From: Thermoflavifilum sp.
GTDB taxonomy: Bacteria; Bacteroidota; Bacteroidia; Chitinophagales; Chitinophagaceae
Assembly: GCA_023511875.1 (NCBI GenBank)
Contig: JAIMAQ010000002.1
Coordinates: forward strand, 62,001 to 126,000
Direction: 5' to 3'
DNA length: 64,000 nucleotides
The translations under genes and the position numbers were made by a program. Below are positions 45,569-54,509 of the stretch, piece after piece; the stretch's first letter is position 1; each line of letters opens with the position of its first letter. The notes beneath the pieces are model-generated. The model saw only the letters and a list, made by a program, of their open reading frames with translations, did no database searches and was not told where the DNA came from.

Positions 45569-47851
45569 ATGAAACACTCAATACTTTTGATGACGATATT
45601 TTTTATATGCCTTACATTTTTAGCAAGTGCTCAACAAGTGATGAAAGGTCGTGTTGTCAATGCCATCACTGGCGAGCCAGTGGCTGGTGCTGTAATCCAT
45701 GACCGACAGGGTAAAGCATTGTCCATTGCTGATTTGCAGGGGAAATTTTCTTTTTCGGCTGTAAATGATAGTCTCAGTATTTCCTGTGTGGGTTTTCAAA
45801 CTGTACACATTGCGCACTTTCCTCCATCTGGAATAATCTTTCTTACTCCTGCAGTCACTGAGTTGCACGAAATGGTGATCTCTGCTAGTCGAGAAGGAGA
45901 ACAACGAGCTTCGGTACCAGCAGCCATCAGTGTCATTTCCTCACGAATGATCGCTCAAACCCATGCCGTTACACTAGATCAACTGCTCAATCAAGTTAGC
46001 GGCGTATATATGGTAGACCTGGGCAATGAGCAGCACACAATGGCTATCAGACAGCCTATTGGATATAGAAACGTATATCTCTACACAGAAAATAGCATTC
46101 CTATTCGAACGGTGGGCGATTTCAACCACAATGCTTTAATTGAAATCAATTCAGCAGCGGTTAAACGTGTCGAAATTATCCGTGGGCCTGGTTCTTCTTT
46201 GTACGGTAGCGATGCCATCGGAGGAGTAGTCAATTTCATTACCCAGGAACCCACGGTTTTCCCATCTGGTAATATTTCTGTAGAAGGCACATCTATAGGA
46301 TATAAGCGATTGAGTGGAAATGTTTCTGGAACCACACATGGCTGGGGATTAGGATTGGCTGGATACTATGCACATCAGCACGATACTTATCATCAACACA
46401 ACGATTTTCATAAACTGGCACTCACCTGGAGAGCCGATCGTGTGCTGAGCAAGAATAGTAAATGGACCAATGAATGGACCTGGATAGATTACTATTCCGA
46501 TATGAATGGAGGCCTCGATAGCCTGGATTTTTATCAAAAAAACTATGCGAGTTATTATACTTTTAATTATCGTAAAGTAAAAGCATTTCGATTCACCAGC
46601 AGTTATTATTACGGGCTAGAAAAGACTTCCAAAGGATTTGTTTCTGCCTATTTTCATGCCAACGATGTAGGCCAGAATCCCAGTTATCGCATCAAAAGAA
46701 CTGCAAACCCTTTACTGGCTTCGGGTGAAATCAATGACAACAAGTTTCAGACATATGGATTGCTCGCACAACATACCTTGCAACTCATTTCTAATCAGCT
46801 AACGCTGATAGGCGGTATCAATGATGAATATAGCCCATTTCGTTACCATGCTAATTATATTCAAATTCAAAAAAATCCAGCTGGATATTACGTGAGCTAC
46901 ACGCCCACAGACTCGGTATTGACCGATTATCGTGCAGGTATTTATACTTATGCAGCTTACATACAACTCAAATGGCAACCAATTACTTTATTGAATCTCG
47001 TGGCTGGGTTACGTGGAGATGGCATTAGTTATCATTTTGTCAATCACTTGCCTCCTTCAGCTTATACGGGCGCTCCTTCTGGCAATAATAATTTTACCCA
47101 TTTGAGCCCTAAAATAGGGTTGGCCTATTATCTTTCGAATTGGGGTGGATACCTCAATTTCAGTCAAGGTTTTGCACCTCCAGATATTACCGACTTATAT
47201 AATGGCGTAAAAACGCCTCATTTGCAACCTGCAGTATATACTAACCAAGAAATTGGCTTCTGGTGGCAATTCTGGCAGGGTCATATATCTTTTAATCTAG
47301 ATGCTTATCACATGGTGGGCACCAATGAAATCATCAGTGTTCGGCAAGATGATGGTTCATATCAAAACACAAATGCGGGAAAAACCTTACATGAAGGTAT
47401 CGAATATACTGTAGAATTTTCACCCGATTCTCAGCTTCAATTCTATTGCAATGGTACATGGGCTTATCATGCTTTTATTCACTATCAGATCAATGGGAAA
47501 AATTATGATCATCAGCAAATGAATAGCGCTCCACGCTTTTTACAAGACGTCAGGCTCGTGTATATGCCCAAGTTCATTCCTCATCTGGGCATTGGGTTGG
47601 AATGGTATCATTTAGGCCGTTACTATATCGATCCCGATCTTATGGCCAGCTATCCTGGCTATGATTTATTTCATTTTCGCCTGCAGTATGCATGGCATCG
47701 ATTATCGATTTGGTTAAACATTCTCAATGTTGCCAATACCATTTATGCTACAACGATTGATTATGCCAGATATGGAAATGCCTACAGGGCGGGCATGCCC
47801 AGAACTTGGCAATTGGGTTTAGGATATGAATTTGGTAAACATCAACATTAA
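45569..47851 (+). CDS. TonB-dependent outer-membrane receptor
   Basis: A 760-aa receptor. The signal peptide (MKHSILLMTIFFICLTFLASA) precedes a carboxypeptidase-regulatory-like domain (about 25-95; VMKGRVVNAITGEPVAGAVI). Next comes a plug domain (about 110-225) with LDQLLNQVSGVYM and RVEIIRGPGSSLYGSDAIGGVVN, then a 22-strand-type barrel ending in the aromatic/hydrophobic pattern WQLGLGYEF. It has the size and wording of siderophore, cobalamin or copper (OprC-like) receptors rather than SusC, which is over 1,000 aa. The adjacent cysteine-rich proteins make a metal substrate plausible. It overlaps the next gene by one base (TAATG). Confidence 0.92.
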   Translation: MKHSILLMTIFFICLTFLASAQQVMKGRVVNAITGEPVAGAVIHDRQGKALSIADLQGKFSFSAVNDSLSISCVGFQTVHIAHFPPSGIIFLTPAVTELHEMVISASREGEQRASVPAAISVISSRMIAQTHAVTLDQLLNQVSGVYMVDLGNEQHTMAIRQPIGYRNVYLYTENSIPIRTVGDFNHNALIEINSAAVKRVEIIRGPGSSLYGSDAIGGVVNFITQEPTVFPSGNISVEGTSIGYKRLSGNVSGTTHGWGLGLAGYYAHQHDTYHQHNDFHKLALTWRADRVLSKNSKWTNEWTWIDYYSDMNGGLDSLDFYQKNYASYYTFNYRKVKAFRFTSSYYYGLEKTSKGFVSAYFHANDVGQNPSYRIKRTANPLLASGEINDNKFQTYGLLAQHTLQLISNQLTLIGGINDEYSPFRYHANYIQIQKNPAGYYVSYTPTDSVLTDYRAGIYTYAAYIQLKWQPITLLNLVAGLRGDGISYHFVNHLPPSAYTGAPSGNNNFTHLSPKIGLAYYLSNWGGYLNFSQGFAPPDITDLYNGVKTPHLQPAVYTNQEIGFWWQFWQGHISFNLDAYHMVGTNEIISVRQDDGSYQNTNAGKTLHEGIEYTVEFSPDSQLQFYCNGTWAYHAFIHYQINGKNYDHQQMNSAPRFLQDVRLVYMPKFIPHLGIGLEWYHLGRYYIDPDLMASYPGYDLFHFRLQYAWHRLSIWLNILNVANTIYATTIDYARYGNAYRAGMPRTWQLGLGYEFGKHQH

Positions 47852-49077
47852 TGCATATGCGATACCCTCTATATGCTTGTTTGATCGTGCTGCTTTTGGC
47901 AGATGCGTGCACGGATTCGACCAAAGAAGTAACACATGTATTCAGCAAGACTGGTTGGAGCTATTCTTGTCCATATCTTACTCGTGATGCCAGTGGGCAA
48001 ATCATACTCACCTGGGCAGCCGAAGATAGCACGGGTCGATTTAGCCAGGTTTGGCTGGCTCGTATCCAGGCAGATTCCCCTTTTCGAGTAATAGCTGTTC
48101 AAGCTATTTCCCATACCGAGGGTGTGCATCCGCATGGAGAAAACTTACCGAAACTAGCTTGTACACCCGATGGTTATTGGATGTTGGTTTTTGGTACGGC
48201 TGCACATCGCTCACGCAATCCTTACGCCGGGGAATTGCGTTATGTGATCAGTAGCGATGGAGGCTATCATTGGTCTACAGATTATCCTTTGGTGAGTGAT
48301 CGTTCTAGTCACGACCAAAGATATGCTGCATTATGGCCGTTGGCTGTACATCGGGTAATGATTATTTGGATGGACGATCGGTTGAAAACCCAACCAGAAG
48401 GCTCTACCTTATTTTTGGGAAATTTCAACCTAGCAAATCGTCGTATAGAAGAAAAACCTGTGGCTTACAACCTTTGCCCTTGTTGTCGCACGGCTATCAT
48501 GATCGACAGTAATCACGTGGTACATTTGGCATTTCGAAAAATTTTCCCCGACAGTGTGCGCGATATAGTACACATGGCGTCGGTAGACACCGGAAAAACC
48601 TTTACCACAGTTCGTGTAAGTCCCGATCATTGGAAGATCGATGCTTGCCCGCATAGCGGCCCTAGCCTGACCATGAATCGGTATGGACTACAGGTGGTGT
48701 GGTATACCCTAGCACAAGGGCAAGGTATTTTTTATACATACTCAGCTGATGAGGGATTGCATTTTGCTCCGCGGCAACAAGTTAGTGGTTTTAATGCGTC
48801 GGCTAAACACGGGCAAATAGCGAGCTTACCTAATGGACAACTGATCATAGCCTGGGATGAATATCCTTTGCATGATGTAACAGCACATCAGCGCATTGGA
48901 CTGCAGCTCAGAAAGGCCAACGGCATGTGGTTACGTACCTGGTATATACACGATAGCTTAGCCAATGATCAGTTTCCCGTACTCCTGCCACTCAATAATC
49001 ATCAGGTGATGCTGGCCTATACTCGCCAGCGTGGGCATATGTCGGATGTGGTTTGCCGAATTGTGAATTTACCTTGA
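47851..49077 (+). CDS. Sialidase-like beta-propeller lipoprotein with CPCC motif
   Basis: A 408-aa exported protein. The short signal ends LLLADAC, with Cys20 the probable lipidated residue. The body has repeats of sialidase/BNR type, including an Asp-box-like SSDGGYHW (134-141), GKTFTTVRV and EGLHFAPRQ. Unlike true sialidases it lacks an obvious Arg triad and instead carries LCPCCRTA (C209, C211, C212) and DACPHSGP (C266, H268). These look like a Cys/His metal or redox site. The start overlaps the receptor stop by one base, so it is co-translated and likely a surface partner of the receptor. A second ATG lies at 47857. Confidence 0.75.
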   Translation: MHMRYPLYACLIVLLLADACTDSTKEVTHVFSKTGWSYSCPYLTRDASGQIILTWAAEDSTGRFSQVWLARIQADSPFRVIAVQAISHTEGVHPHGENLPKLACTPDGYWMLVFGTAAHRSRNPYAGELRYVISSDGGYHWSTDYPLVSDRSSHDQRYAALWPLAVHRVMIIWMDDRLKTQPEGSTLFLGNFNLANRRIEEKPVAYNLCPCCRTAIMIDSNHVVHLAFRKIFPDSVRDIVHMASVDTGKTFTTVRVSPDHWKIDACPHSGPSLTMNRYGLQVVWYTLAQGQGIFYTYSADEGLHFAPRQQVSGFNASAKHGQIASLPNGQLIIAWDEYPLHDVTAHQRIGLQLRKANGMWLRTWYIHDSLANDQFPVLLPLNNHQVMLAYTRQRGHMSDVVCRIVNLP

Positions 49078-49394
49078 ATGGCCATTGTTTTTGCATGCCG
49101 AATATCCAGCGAGTATCGAATCTCAGATTTGAATAAAGATCTTTAACAAATAGGCCAGAATGGATATCATCATGATCATGACTCCTTCTGTTATGATTTC
49201 TGAATCGTGGCCGAGCGTATGCTAGCCCAAGAGTAAAGAGAGAAGCGAATATGCGTTGTTCATTCATCTATTTTCATGCAAGCATATACTGGTTTCTAAA
49301 AATCAACAGCAGAGAATAACCAATGAATATGCAACAAACATGTATTCACTTAAATGGTTTAAAACAAATGAATTTGCACGTGGGATGTAGCTTT
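49078..49394. other. Gene-free stretch before comF
   Basis: 317 bases between convergent genes. A 91-codon minus-strand frame overlaps it but has no recognisable features. No strong hairpin or repeat was seen. Confidence 0.55.
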
Positions 49395-50084
49395 TTATTG
49401 AGCAATAGCTAGGGTAGCGATGCTAATTCGTATATTAGGGATCAACGACAAAGTATTCACGCAGGCATTGAGTGTAGCGCCAGTGGTGAGCACATCGTCG
49501 ATGAGTAAGAGGTGCTGGCCGCTGAGGCCTTGAGCAGATGCAGTAAGTTGAAAGGCCTGAGCAACGTTTTCCTGACGGGCTTGCCTCGTTTTATGGGTTT
49601 GCGTTTCGGTAAATTTTTTTCGGATTAAAATATTTTCTTCAACAGGTATTCCGAGAGTATGAGCCATAGATCTTGCCAGAAGGGCCGATTGATTATAGCC
49701 ACGTTTTCTCAATTTTCTAGGGTGAAGGGGCACGGGTATGATGAGGTCTACAGTAGACAATTGTGGGGCCAACATATGTCCCATGCGTTGGCCCATCCAA
49801 ATAGCTAATTGTTGATGATGGGCATATTTGATTTGGTGAATGATGCGTTGCATCAGACCATCATGATGAAAAAAATAACAAGCCGTTGCAAAAACCACTG
49901 CAGGCTGATGCATAAACAATGTAAAGACGGGATTCAGGGGTACCTGGTGATAATCGGTTGGAGAAAGTGAAGCTAAACAATGAAAACAAAGCCATTGTCG
50001 GGGAGAAATATGAAGTTCTTTTCCGCATCCTGCACAGTGCACGGGCAGCAAACTATCGATAATGGCTTGCCAAGCAGAAAGCAT
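49395..50084 (-). CDS. comF: ComF-family phosphoribosyltransferase-like protein
   Basis: A 229-aa protein with an N-terminal four-cysteine zinc finger (HCAGCGKEL and LCFHCLASL) and a C-terminal phosphoribosyltransferase fold with VPLHPRKLRKRGYNQS and the PRPP loop LLIDDVLTTGATL. ComF homologues take part in handling of incoming single-stranded DNA in competent bacteria and are widespread even where competence is unproven. radA, also involved in recombination of incoming strands, lies 63 bases upstream in the same direction. Confidence 0.92.
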   Translation of the reverse strand: MLSAWQAIIDSLLPVHCAGCGKELHISPRQWLCFHCLASLSPTDYHQVPLNPVFTLFMHQPAVVFATACYFFHHDGLMQRIIHQIKYAHHQQLAIWMGQRMGHMLAPQLSTVDLIIPVPLHPRKLRKRGYNQSALLARSMAHTLGIPVEENILIRKKFTETQTHKTRQARQENVAQAFQLTASAQGLSGQHLLLIDDVLTTGATLNACVNTLSLIPNIRISIATLAIAQ

Positions 50085-50147
50085 GCATCAAAGTAATCAT
50101 CAGTTTCCAACAAAGCAAGTGCTGATTCATGCAATTTTTCTATATCC

Positions 50148-51503
50148 TCATCTTTGAAATAGGAATTGGTAGAGCTCTTCCACCTTGCCTAATTGTATCA
50201 ACTCGATATCGGGATGTGTGGGTAGATCTTGATTGTAGCGCGATAGGTACATGCGACGAAACCCCAAACGCGCTGCTTCTGCAATACGCTGAGCGGGGCG
50301 GCTCACGGCGCGAATCTCACCACTCAATCCAATTTCTCCAGCGAAGCAACTATGAGGAGGAATAGTAAAGTCTTCAAACGAAGATAACAATGCAGCAATC
50401 ACTGCCAGATCAAGTGCTGGATCTTCGATCCGTAACCCTCCTACAATATTGACAAATACATCTTGTGCGTGCAAGCGAAAACCGCCGCGTTTTTCCAATA
50501 CAGCAAGCAATAATTGCAAGCGTCGTAAATCCATACCGCTCACGGTACGTTGCGGTGTGCCATAAAGAGAAGGCGTTACCAGGGCTTGCACTTCAACTAG
50601 TAAAGGGCGTATGCCTTCGAGGGTGCTCGCAATAGCACTGCCGCTAAGGAGTTCTTCTTTTTGGTGCATAAACAAAGCCGAAGGTTGGCTTACGGGAGTT
50701 AATCCTCTTTCGTTCATCTCGTATACACCCAATTCAAACGAAGCACCAAAGCGATTCTTCACCGTACGCAACAAGCGATATACGTATTGCCTATCGCCTT
50801 CAAATTGCAAGACGCTATCTACGATATGTTCTAATATCTTAGGCCCTGCGATAAGCCCGTCTTTGGTGATATGCCCTACTAAAATAACAGGAGTGTGTGT
50901 GCTTTTAGCATATTCTTGCCAAATAGCAGCACATTCTCGGATTTGCCCTATGCTACCCGCGGGAGATCCCAGTAAAGGAGAAACCAATGTTTGTACGGAA
51001 TCTACCAAGATGAGGTCGGGCTTTAGCTGGCGCGCTTCTTTGAGAATAGCCTGCATATTCGTTTCTGTGAGCAGGTATAACTCTGGATGCTGCAATCCAA
51101 TGCGATTGGCACGCATCCTGATTTGTTGTTCACTTTCCTCACCACTGATGTAAAGCACTTTGAGTGCAGGCAACTGAAGGGCAGTTTGTAGCAGTAAGGT
51201 CGATTTTCCAATACCAGGTTCACCAGCCAGCAATACTAAGCTACCACGCACCAATCCCCCACCCAAAACTCGGTTGAGCTCATCATCGGGCATGGGTATG
51301 CGATCTTCATCGGCTGTATTGACTTCTTGAAGAGAGATGGGATGCGATGCTTTTCGATGACCTTCAGTGGCTATTGGCTGAATAGGAGCAATGATTTCTT
51401 CTACAAAACTGTTCCATTGTCCGCAGGAAGGGCATTTACCTAACCATTTCGGACTTTCGTATCCACAATGCTGGCAGAAAAAAGCCACTTTTGTTTTGGC
51501 CAT
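50148..51503 (-). CDS. radA: DNA repair protein RadA (Sms)
   Basis: Branch-migration ATPase of 451 aa. An N-terminal zinc finger (C10, C13, C24, C27; FFCQHCGYESPKWLGKCPSC) precedes the RecA-like core with Walker A AGEPGIGKST and the RadA-specific KNRFGAS. The C-terminal Lon-like domain contains the GGLRIEDPALDLAV segment. The ATG at 51503 (MAKTKVAFF) is preferred to 51515. A -7 box TActTTTG (51520-51513 on the minus strand) lies 10 bases upstream of that ATG, implying a very short leader, and overlaps a strong hairpin. Confidence 0.96.
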   Translation of the reverse strand: MAKTKVAFFCQHCGYESPKWLGKCPSCGQWNSFVEEIIAPIQPIATEGHRKASHPISLQEVNTADEDRIPMPDDELNRVLGGGLVRGSLVLLAGEPGIGKSTLLLQTALQLPALKVLYISGEESEQQIRMRANRIGLQHPELYLLTETNMQAILKEARQLKPDLILVDSVQTLVSPLLGSPAGSIGQIRECAAIWQEYAKSTHTPVILVGHITKDGLIAGPKILEHIVDSVLQFEGDRQYVYRLLRTVKNRFGASFELGVYEMNERGLTPVSQPSALFMHQKEELLSGSAIASTLEGIRPLLVEVQALVTPSLYGTPQRTVSGMDLRRLQLLLAVLEKRGGFRLHAQDVFVNIVGGLRIEDPALDLAVIAALLSSFEDFTIPPHSCFAGEIGLSGEIRAVSRPAQRIAEAARLGFRRMYLSRYNQDLPTHPDIELIQLGKVEELYQFLFQR

Positions 51504-51516
51504 AGAAAGGAACAAA

Positions 51517-51555
51517 AGTAAAAAGAGCCAGCAACAAAGGCCGACTCTTTTTACT
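51517..51555. promoter_or_regulatory. Perfect 11-bp inverted repeat overlapping the radA promoter
   Basis: AGTAAAAAGAG (51517-51527) and CTCTTTTTACT (51545-51555) are exact complements; CC/GG can extend the stem into the loop. Both strands leave the stem through a T-rich tail, so it could act as a bidirectional terminator. The left arm also contains most of the radA -7 box. No gene on either strand clearly needs a terminator here. Confidence 0.5.
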
Positions 51556-51909
51556 TACTAACCCATTAAATTCAGGACTAAATTAGGAAATGAGGGGTGA
51601 ATAAAAAAGTTTTATTTTCTGGTTTTGCAGAATTTTTTCTGTTCAGCCGACTTTATGATTGATAAAATCTATATATGTATATTAGATTCTGATCTAATAG
51701 ACGTATTATCTTATTCTTATAAATATAAATTTTATTTATTTTTATTATTTTGATAAATAAATCGTAAATGTTAATTTGGCAGAATCATCCCAGAAGTATT
51801 CCTGACGGAATGGCGCCTTGTGGTGAATAAATAGTTAAATCGACAGTACAGGTGGATTTGGAAAGTCTTTTGAAGAATAGATTTGTAACCATCAAAAGAT
51901 ACTTTGTTT
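51556..51909. other. AT-rich divergent region between radA and the zinc peptidase
   Basis: About 350 bases with no gene; 51700-51770 is nearly all A and T. It contains hairpins TATTAGAT-TCTG-ATCTAATA (51680-51699, eight pairs) and ATTCC-TGAC-GGAAT (51798-51811), besides the one at 51517-51555. A small structured RNA is possible but unproven. Confidence 0.5.
51857..51885 (+). promoter_or_regulatory. Probable promoter of the zinc metallopeptidase gene
   Basis: TTTG (51857-51860), 17-base spacer, TAGATTTG (51878-51885). The spacer is slightly short but both boxes match. The ATG at 51910 is 24 bases downstream. Confidence 0.5.
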
Positions 51910-52596
51910 ATGGCAGGTTGGTTTCTTCTCATGATCTTGGTTGCTGGAGCTGGATTATGGATTAGTCTTCAGCTCAGGAGCAAATTTCACACTTACAGCA
52001 AAGTTCCATTGACGGCAGGCCTAACTGGCAAAGAGGTGGCTGAAAAGATGTTGCACGACAATGGTATCTATGACGTTCAGGTAGTATCTGTACAAGGCAT
52101 GCTTACCGATCACTACAACCCACTCAATAAAACGGTAAACCTCAGTTCTGAAGTGTATCATGGCAATAGTGTTGCCGCTGCAGCGATAGCTGCACACGAG
52201 TGTGGCCATGCCGTACAGCATGCAAAGGCTTATAGCATGCTTATGCTTCGCTCTCAGCTTGTGCCTATTGTACAGTTTAGTGCCAATATTGTCAACTGGA
52301 TTTTACTTGCCGGTATCCTTACGGTAGGTGTTTTTCCACAATTGTTGCTCATTGGAATCATTTTATTTGCTATTATCACGCTTTTTGCGATTATTACATT
52401 GCCAGTAGAGTTTGATGCTTCTCGTAGAGGTTTGGCATGGCTGACTGCTGCACAAATCACGACTCCAGCCGAATACGAAAAAGCCCGCGATGCTTTGTGG
52501 TGGGCAGCAATGACCTATGTGGTTGCTGCGATCAACTCTTTAATCACCTTATTTTACTACATCAGTATTTTCTTAATGGGGCGAAGTAGAAATTAA
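51910..52596 (+). CDS. Membrane zinc metallopeptidase (YugP family)
   Basis: A 228-aa membrane protein. One N-terminal helix (residues 2-21) precedes a soluble segment with the zinc-peptidase motif AAHECGHAVQH (H96, E97, H100). Two or three membrane helices follow (about 118-165 and 200-222). This is the layout of the neutral zinc metallopeptidase_2 (YugP) family, whose substrates are unknown; a role in membrane protein quality control is often proposed. The ATG at 51910 follows a recognisable promoter. Confidence 0.9.
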   Translation: MAGWFLLMILVAGAGLWISLQLRSKFHTYSKVPLTAGLTGKEVAEKMLHDNGIYDVQVVSVQGMLTDHYNPLNKTVNLSSEVYHGNSVAAAAIAAHECGHAVQHAKAYSMLMLRSQLVPIVQFSANIVNWILLAGILTVGVFPQLLLIGIILFAIITLFAIITLPVEFDASRRGLAWLTAAQITTPAEYEKARDALWWAAMTYVVAAINSLITLFYYISIFLMGRSRN

Positions 52597-52663
52597 ATCA
52601 GACAATTTCTGTATTGATATTCAATGCCTTGCAAGTACATGGTAAAAAAATTAGATGTATTTT

Positions 52664-52695
52664 TTTGCCTGAATACATCTAGCTTGCTATCTTTG
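52664..52695 (+). promoter_or_regulatory. Promoter of the rplM-rpsI-rpsB-tsf operon, full consensus
   Basis: TTTG (52664-52667), 20-base spacer, TATCTTTG (52688-52695), with the rplM ATG at 52720. This is the best example of the Bacteroidota promoter in the window, fitting a highly expressed operon. The roughly 18-base leader leaves no room for an extended riboregulator. Confidence 0.8.
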
Positions 52696-52719
52696 CAACC
52701 CGTTTGAAAGGAAAATATC

Positions 52720-53163
52720 ATGGAAAAAAATCAGTTTAAAACCATATCGGCTAATGCTGCTACGGTTGAGCATCGCTGGTATGTGGTAGATGCCACCAAT
52801 CAAACTCTCGGTAGGCTTGCATCGCGCATTGCAGCAATGCTGAGGGGGAAAAACAAGCCATACTTTACCCCGCATGTAGATTGTGGAGATTATGTAATCG
52901 TAGTCAATGCCGAGAAAATAGCCCTTACGGGTAAAAAATGGAAAAATAAAGAATACATCACGTTTACCGGTTATCCGGGTGGGCAGAAACGCGAATCAGC
53001 CATGAGTTTGCTGCATCGGCGTCCGGAAGCCGTGATAGAACGGGCCGTAAAAGGCATGTTGCCCAAAAATCGACTGGGTAGGCAAATGTATCGCAAGTTG
53101 TTTGTCTATGCTGGCCCCACGCATCCACACAGTGCTCAAAAACCAGAATCTATTCAATTGTGA
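52720..53163 (+). CDS. rplM: 50S ribosomal protein L13
   Basis: Early-assembling large-subunit protein, 147 aa. [36 protein letters not shown]-like TGYPGGQK and the C-terminal [13 protein letters not shown] are all diagnostic. First gene of the operon; rpsI follows after 3 bases, the near-universal L13-S9 pair. Confidence 0.98.
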   Translation: MEKNQFKTISANAATVEHRWYVVDATNQTLGRLASRIAAMLRGKNKPYFTPHVDCGDYVIVVNAEKIALTGKKWKNKEYITFTGYPGGQKRESAMSLLHRRPEAVIERAVKGMLPKNRLGRQMYRKLFVYAGPTHPHSAQKPESIQL

Positions 53164-53166
53164 TGT

Positions 53167-53556
53167 ATGGAAAAACAGCTCATCAAAGTTGGTCGTCGAA
53201 AAGAGGCTGTGGCCAGAGTAATCGTACACAGAGGAACTGGCCAGATCACGGTCAATGAGAAGCCCTTTACAACATATTTTCCTGTGTTGTATTTGCAACA
53301 CCAGGTTACTCTACCCTTAAAAACGATTGATGCCCTCAACCAGTTTGATGTAGTCGTCAATGTACAGGGGGGTGGTAAAAAAGGTCAAGCCGAAGCCGTA
53401 AAATTAGGCATTGCTCGGGCCCTATGCGAGATAAATCCGGAATTCAGGCCATCCTTGAAAAAAGCCGGATTGCTTACTCGTGATCCTCGTGTAGTAGAAA
53501 GGAAAAAACCAGGGAAGAAAAAGGCCCGTAGGAGCTTCCAGTTCTCCAAACGTTAA
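53167..53556 (+). CDS. rpsI: 30S ribosomal protein S9
   Basis: Small-subunit head protein, 129 aa, whose C-terminal tail reaches the P-site tRNA. GRRKEAVARVIV, the GGGKKGQAEAVKLGIARAL core and the basic end KKARRSFQFSKR are diagnostic; the final Lys-Arg is kept. Located between rplM and rpsB. Confidence 0.98.
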   Translation: MEKQLIKVGRRKEAVARVIVHRGTGQITVNEKPFTTYFPVLYLQHQVTLPLKTIDALNQFDVVVNVQGGGKKGQAEAVKLGIARALCEINPEFRPSLKKAGLLTRDPRVVERKKPGKKKARRSFQFSKR

Positions 53557-53594
53557 TGCATTTTATATCTACCTCATAAAGATCAGGATTATCT

Positions 53595-54464
53595 ATGGAA
53601 GATTCAGCAGTATCCTTGCAGCAACAACTTCTTGAAGCAGGCGTACATTTCGGTCATCTGCGCAAGAAGTGGAATCCCAAAATGCTTCCGTATATCTTCG
53701 CCGAGAAAAAAGGCATTCACATCATTGATCTCAACAAAACCACCGAATGCCTCCAGGAAGCAGCAGCTGCGTTGAAATCAATTGCTAAAAGTGGGAAAAA
53801 GATTTTGTTTGTAGCCACTAAAAAGCAGGCTAAAGATATCGTTGCCGAAGCAGCGCGTAAAGTAAATATGCCCTATGTTACCGAGCGCTGGTTAGGAGGC
53901 ATGCTCACCAATTTTGCTACTATCAGACGTAGCGTAAAAAAGATGCAGAGCATCGAAAAAATGCTTACTGATGGTACGCTCGACAGTGTAACGAAAAAAG
54001 AAAGGTTGCGTTTGCAACGTGAAAAAGAAAAAATGGAGAAGGTGCTGGGAGGCGTTGCCCAGATGGCTCGACTGCCGGCAGCCGTATTCATCGTAGACAT
54101 CACACACGAAGCCATTGCACTGGCCGAAGCCCGCAGGCTCAACATCACCACTTTTGGAGTAGTCGATACCAACGCCGATCCTACCAAGGTTGATTTTCCC
54201 ATCCCTGCTAATGACGATGCTACGAAGTCGATCGCCATCATCACCCATTATGTGACAGCGGCCATTGCCGAAGGCTTGGCCGAGCGGGCAAGCGAAAAAG
54301 AAGAGCTCGAGCAGGAAGAAGAAATGCAAGAGCGTAGCAGGGAAATATCGGTAGATATAGAAGAAGAAAGCTCAATACGCCCTGTTAAGGGAGCAAAACA
54401 GCCTCCTAAACGCCGAGTACCGCTAGCAGGTGGAGGTGGCAGACGCCCTGCTCAGAAACGTTAA
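53595..54464 (+). CDS. rpsB: 30S ribosomal protein S2, with C-terminal extension
   Basis: S2 of 289 aa. The core (residues 1-230) has LLEAGVHFGHLRKKWNPKM, IHIIDLNKT, FVATKKQAKDIV and RWLGGMLTNF. Beyond residue 230 is an acidic stretch (EKEELEQEEEMQERS) and then a basic, glycine-rich end (RRVPLAGGGGRRPAQKR), making it about 40-50 residues longer than the E. coli protein. Such tails occur in other Bacteroidota. It is followed by tsf as usual. Confidence 0.98.
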   Translation: MEDSAVSLQQQLLEAGVHFGHLRKKWNPKMLPYIFAEKKGIHIIDLNKTTECLQEAAAALKSIAKSGKKILFVATKKQAKDIVAEAARKVNMPYVTERWLGGMLTNFATIRRSVKKMQSIEKMLTDGTLDSVTKKERLRLQREKEKMEKVLGGVAQMARLPAAVFIVDITHEAIALAEARRLNITTFGVVDTNADPTKVDFPIPANDDATKSIAIITHYVTAAIAEGLAERASEKEELEQEEEMQERSREISVDIEEESSIRPVKGAKQPPKRRVPLAGGGGRRPAQKR

Positions 54465-54509
54465 CCTGAAACACTATTTATCTGATTGAATCTAAAAATC
54501 TTTCGACCA

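Noticed and set aside
48992-49267. 91-codon minus-strand reading frame overlapping the end of the CPCC beta-propeller gene
   Set aside because: Composition is irregular, no signal, domain or family resemblance, and most of it is antisense to or beyond a well-supported gene.
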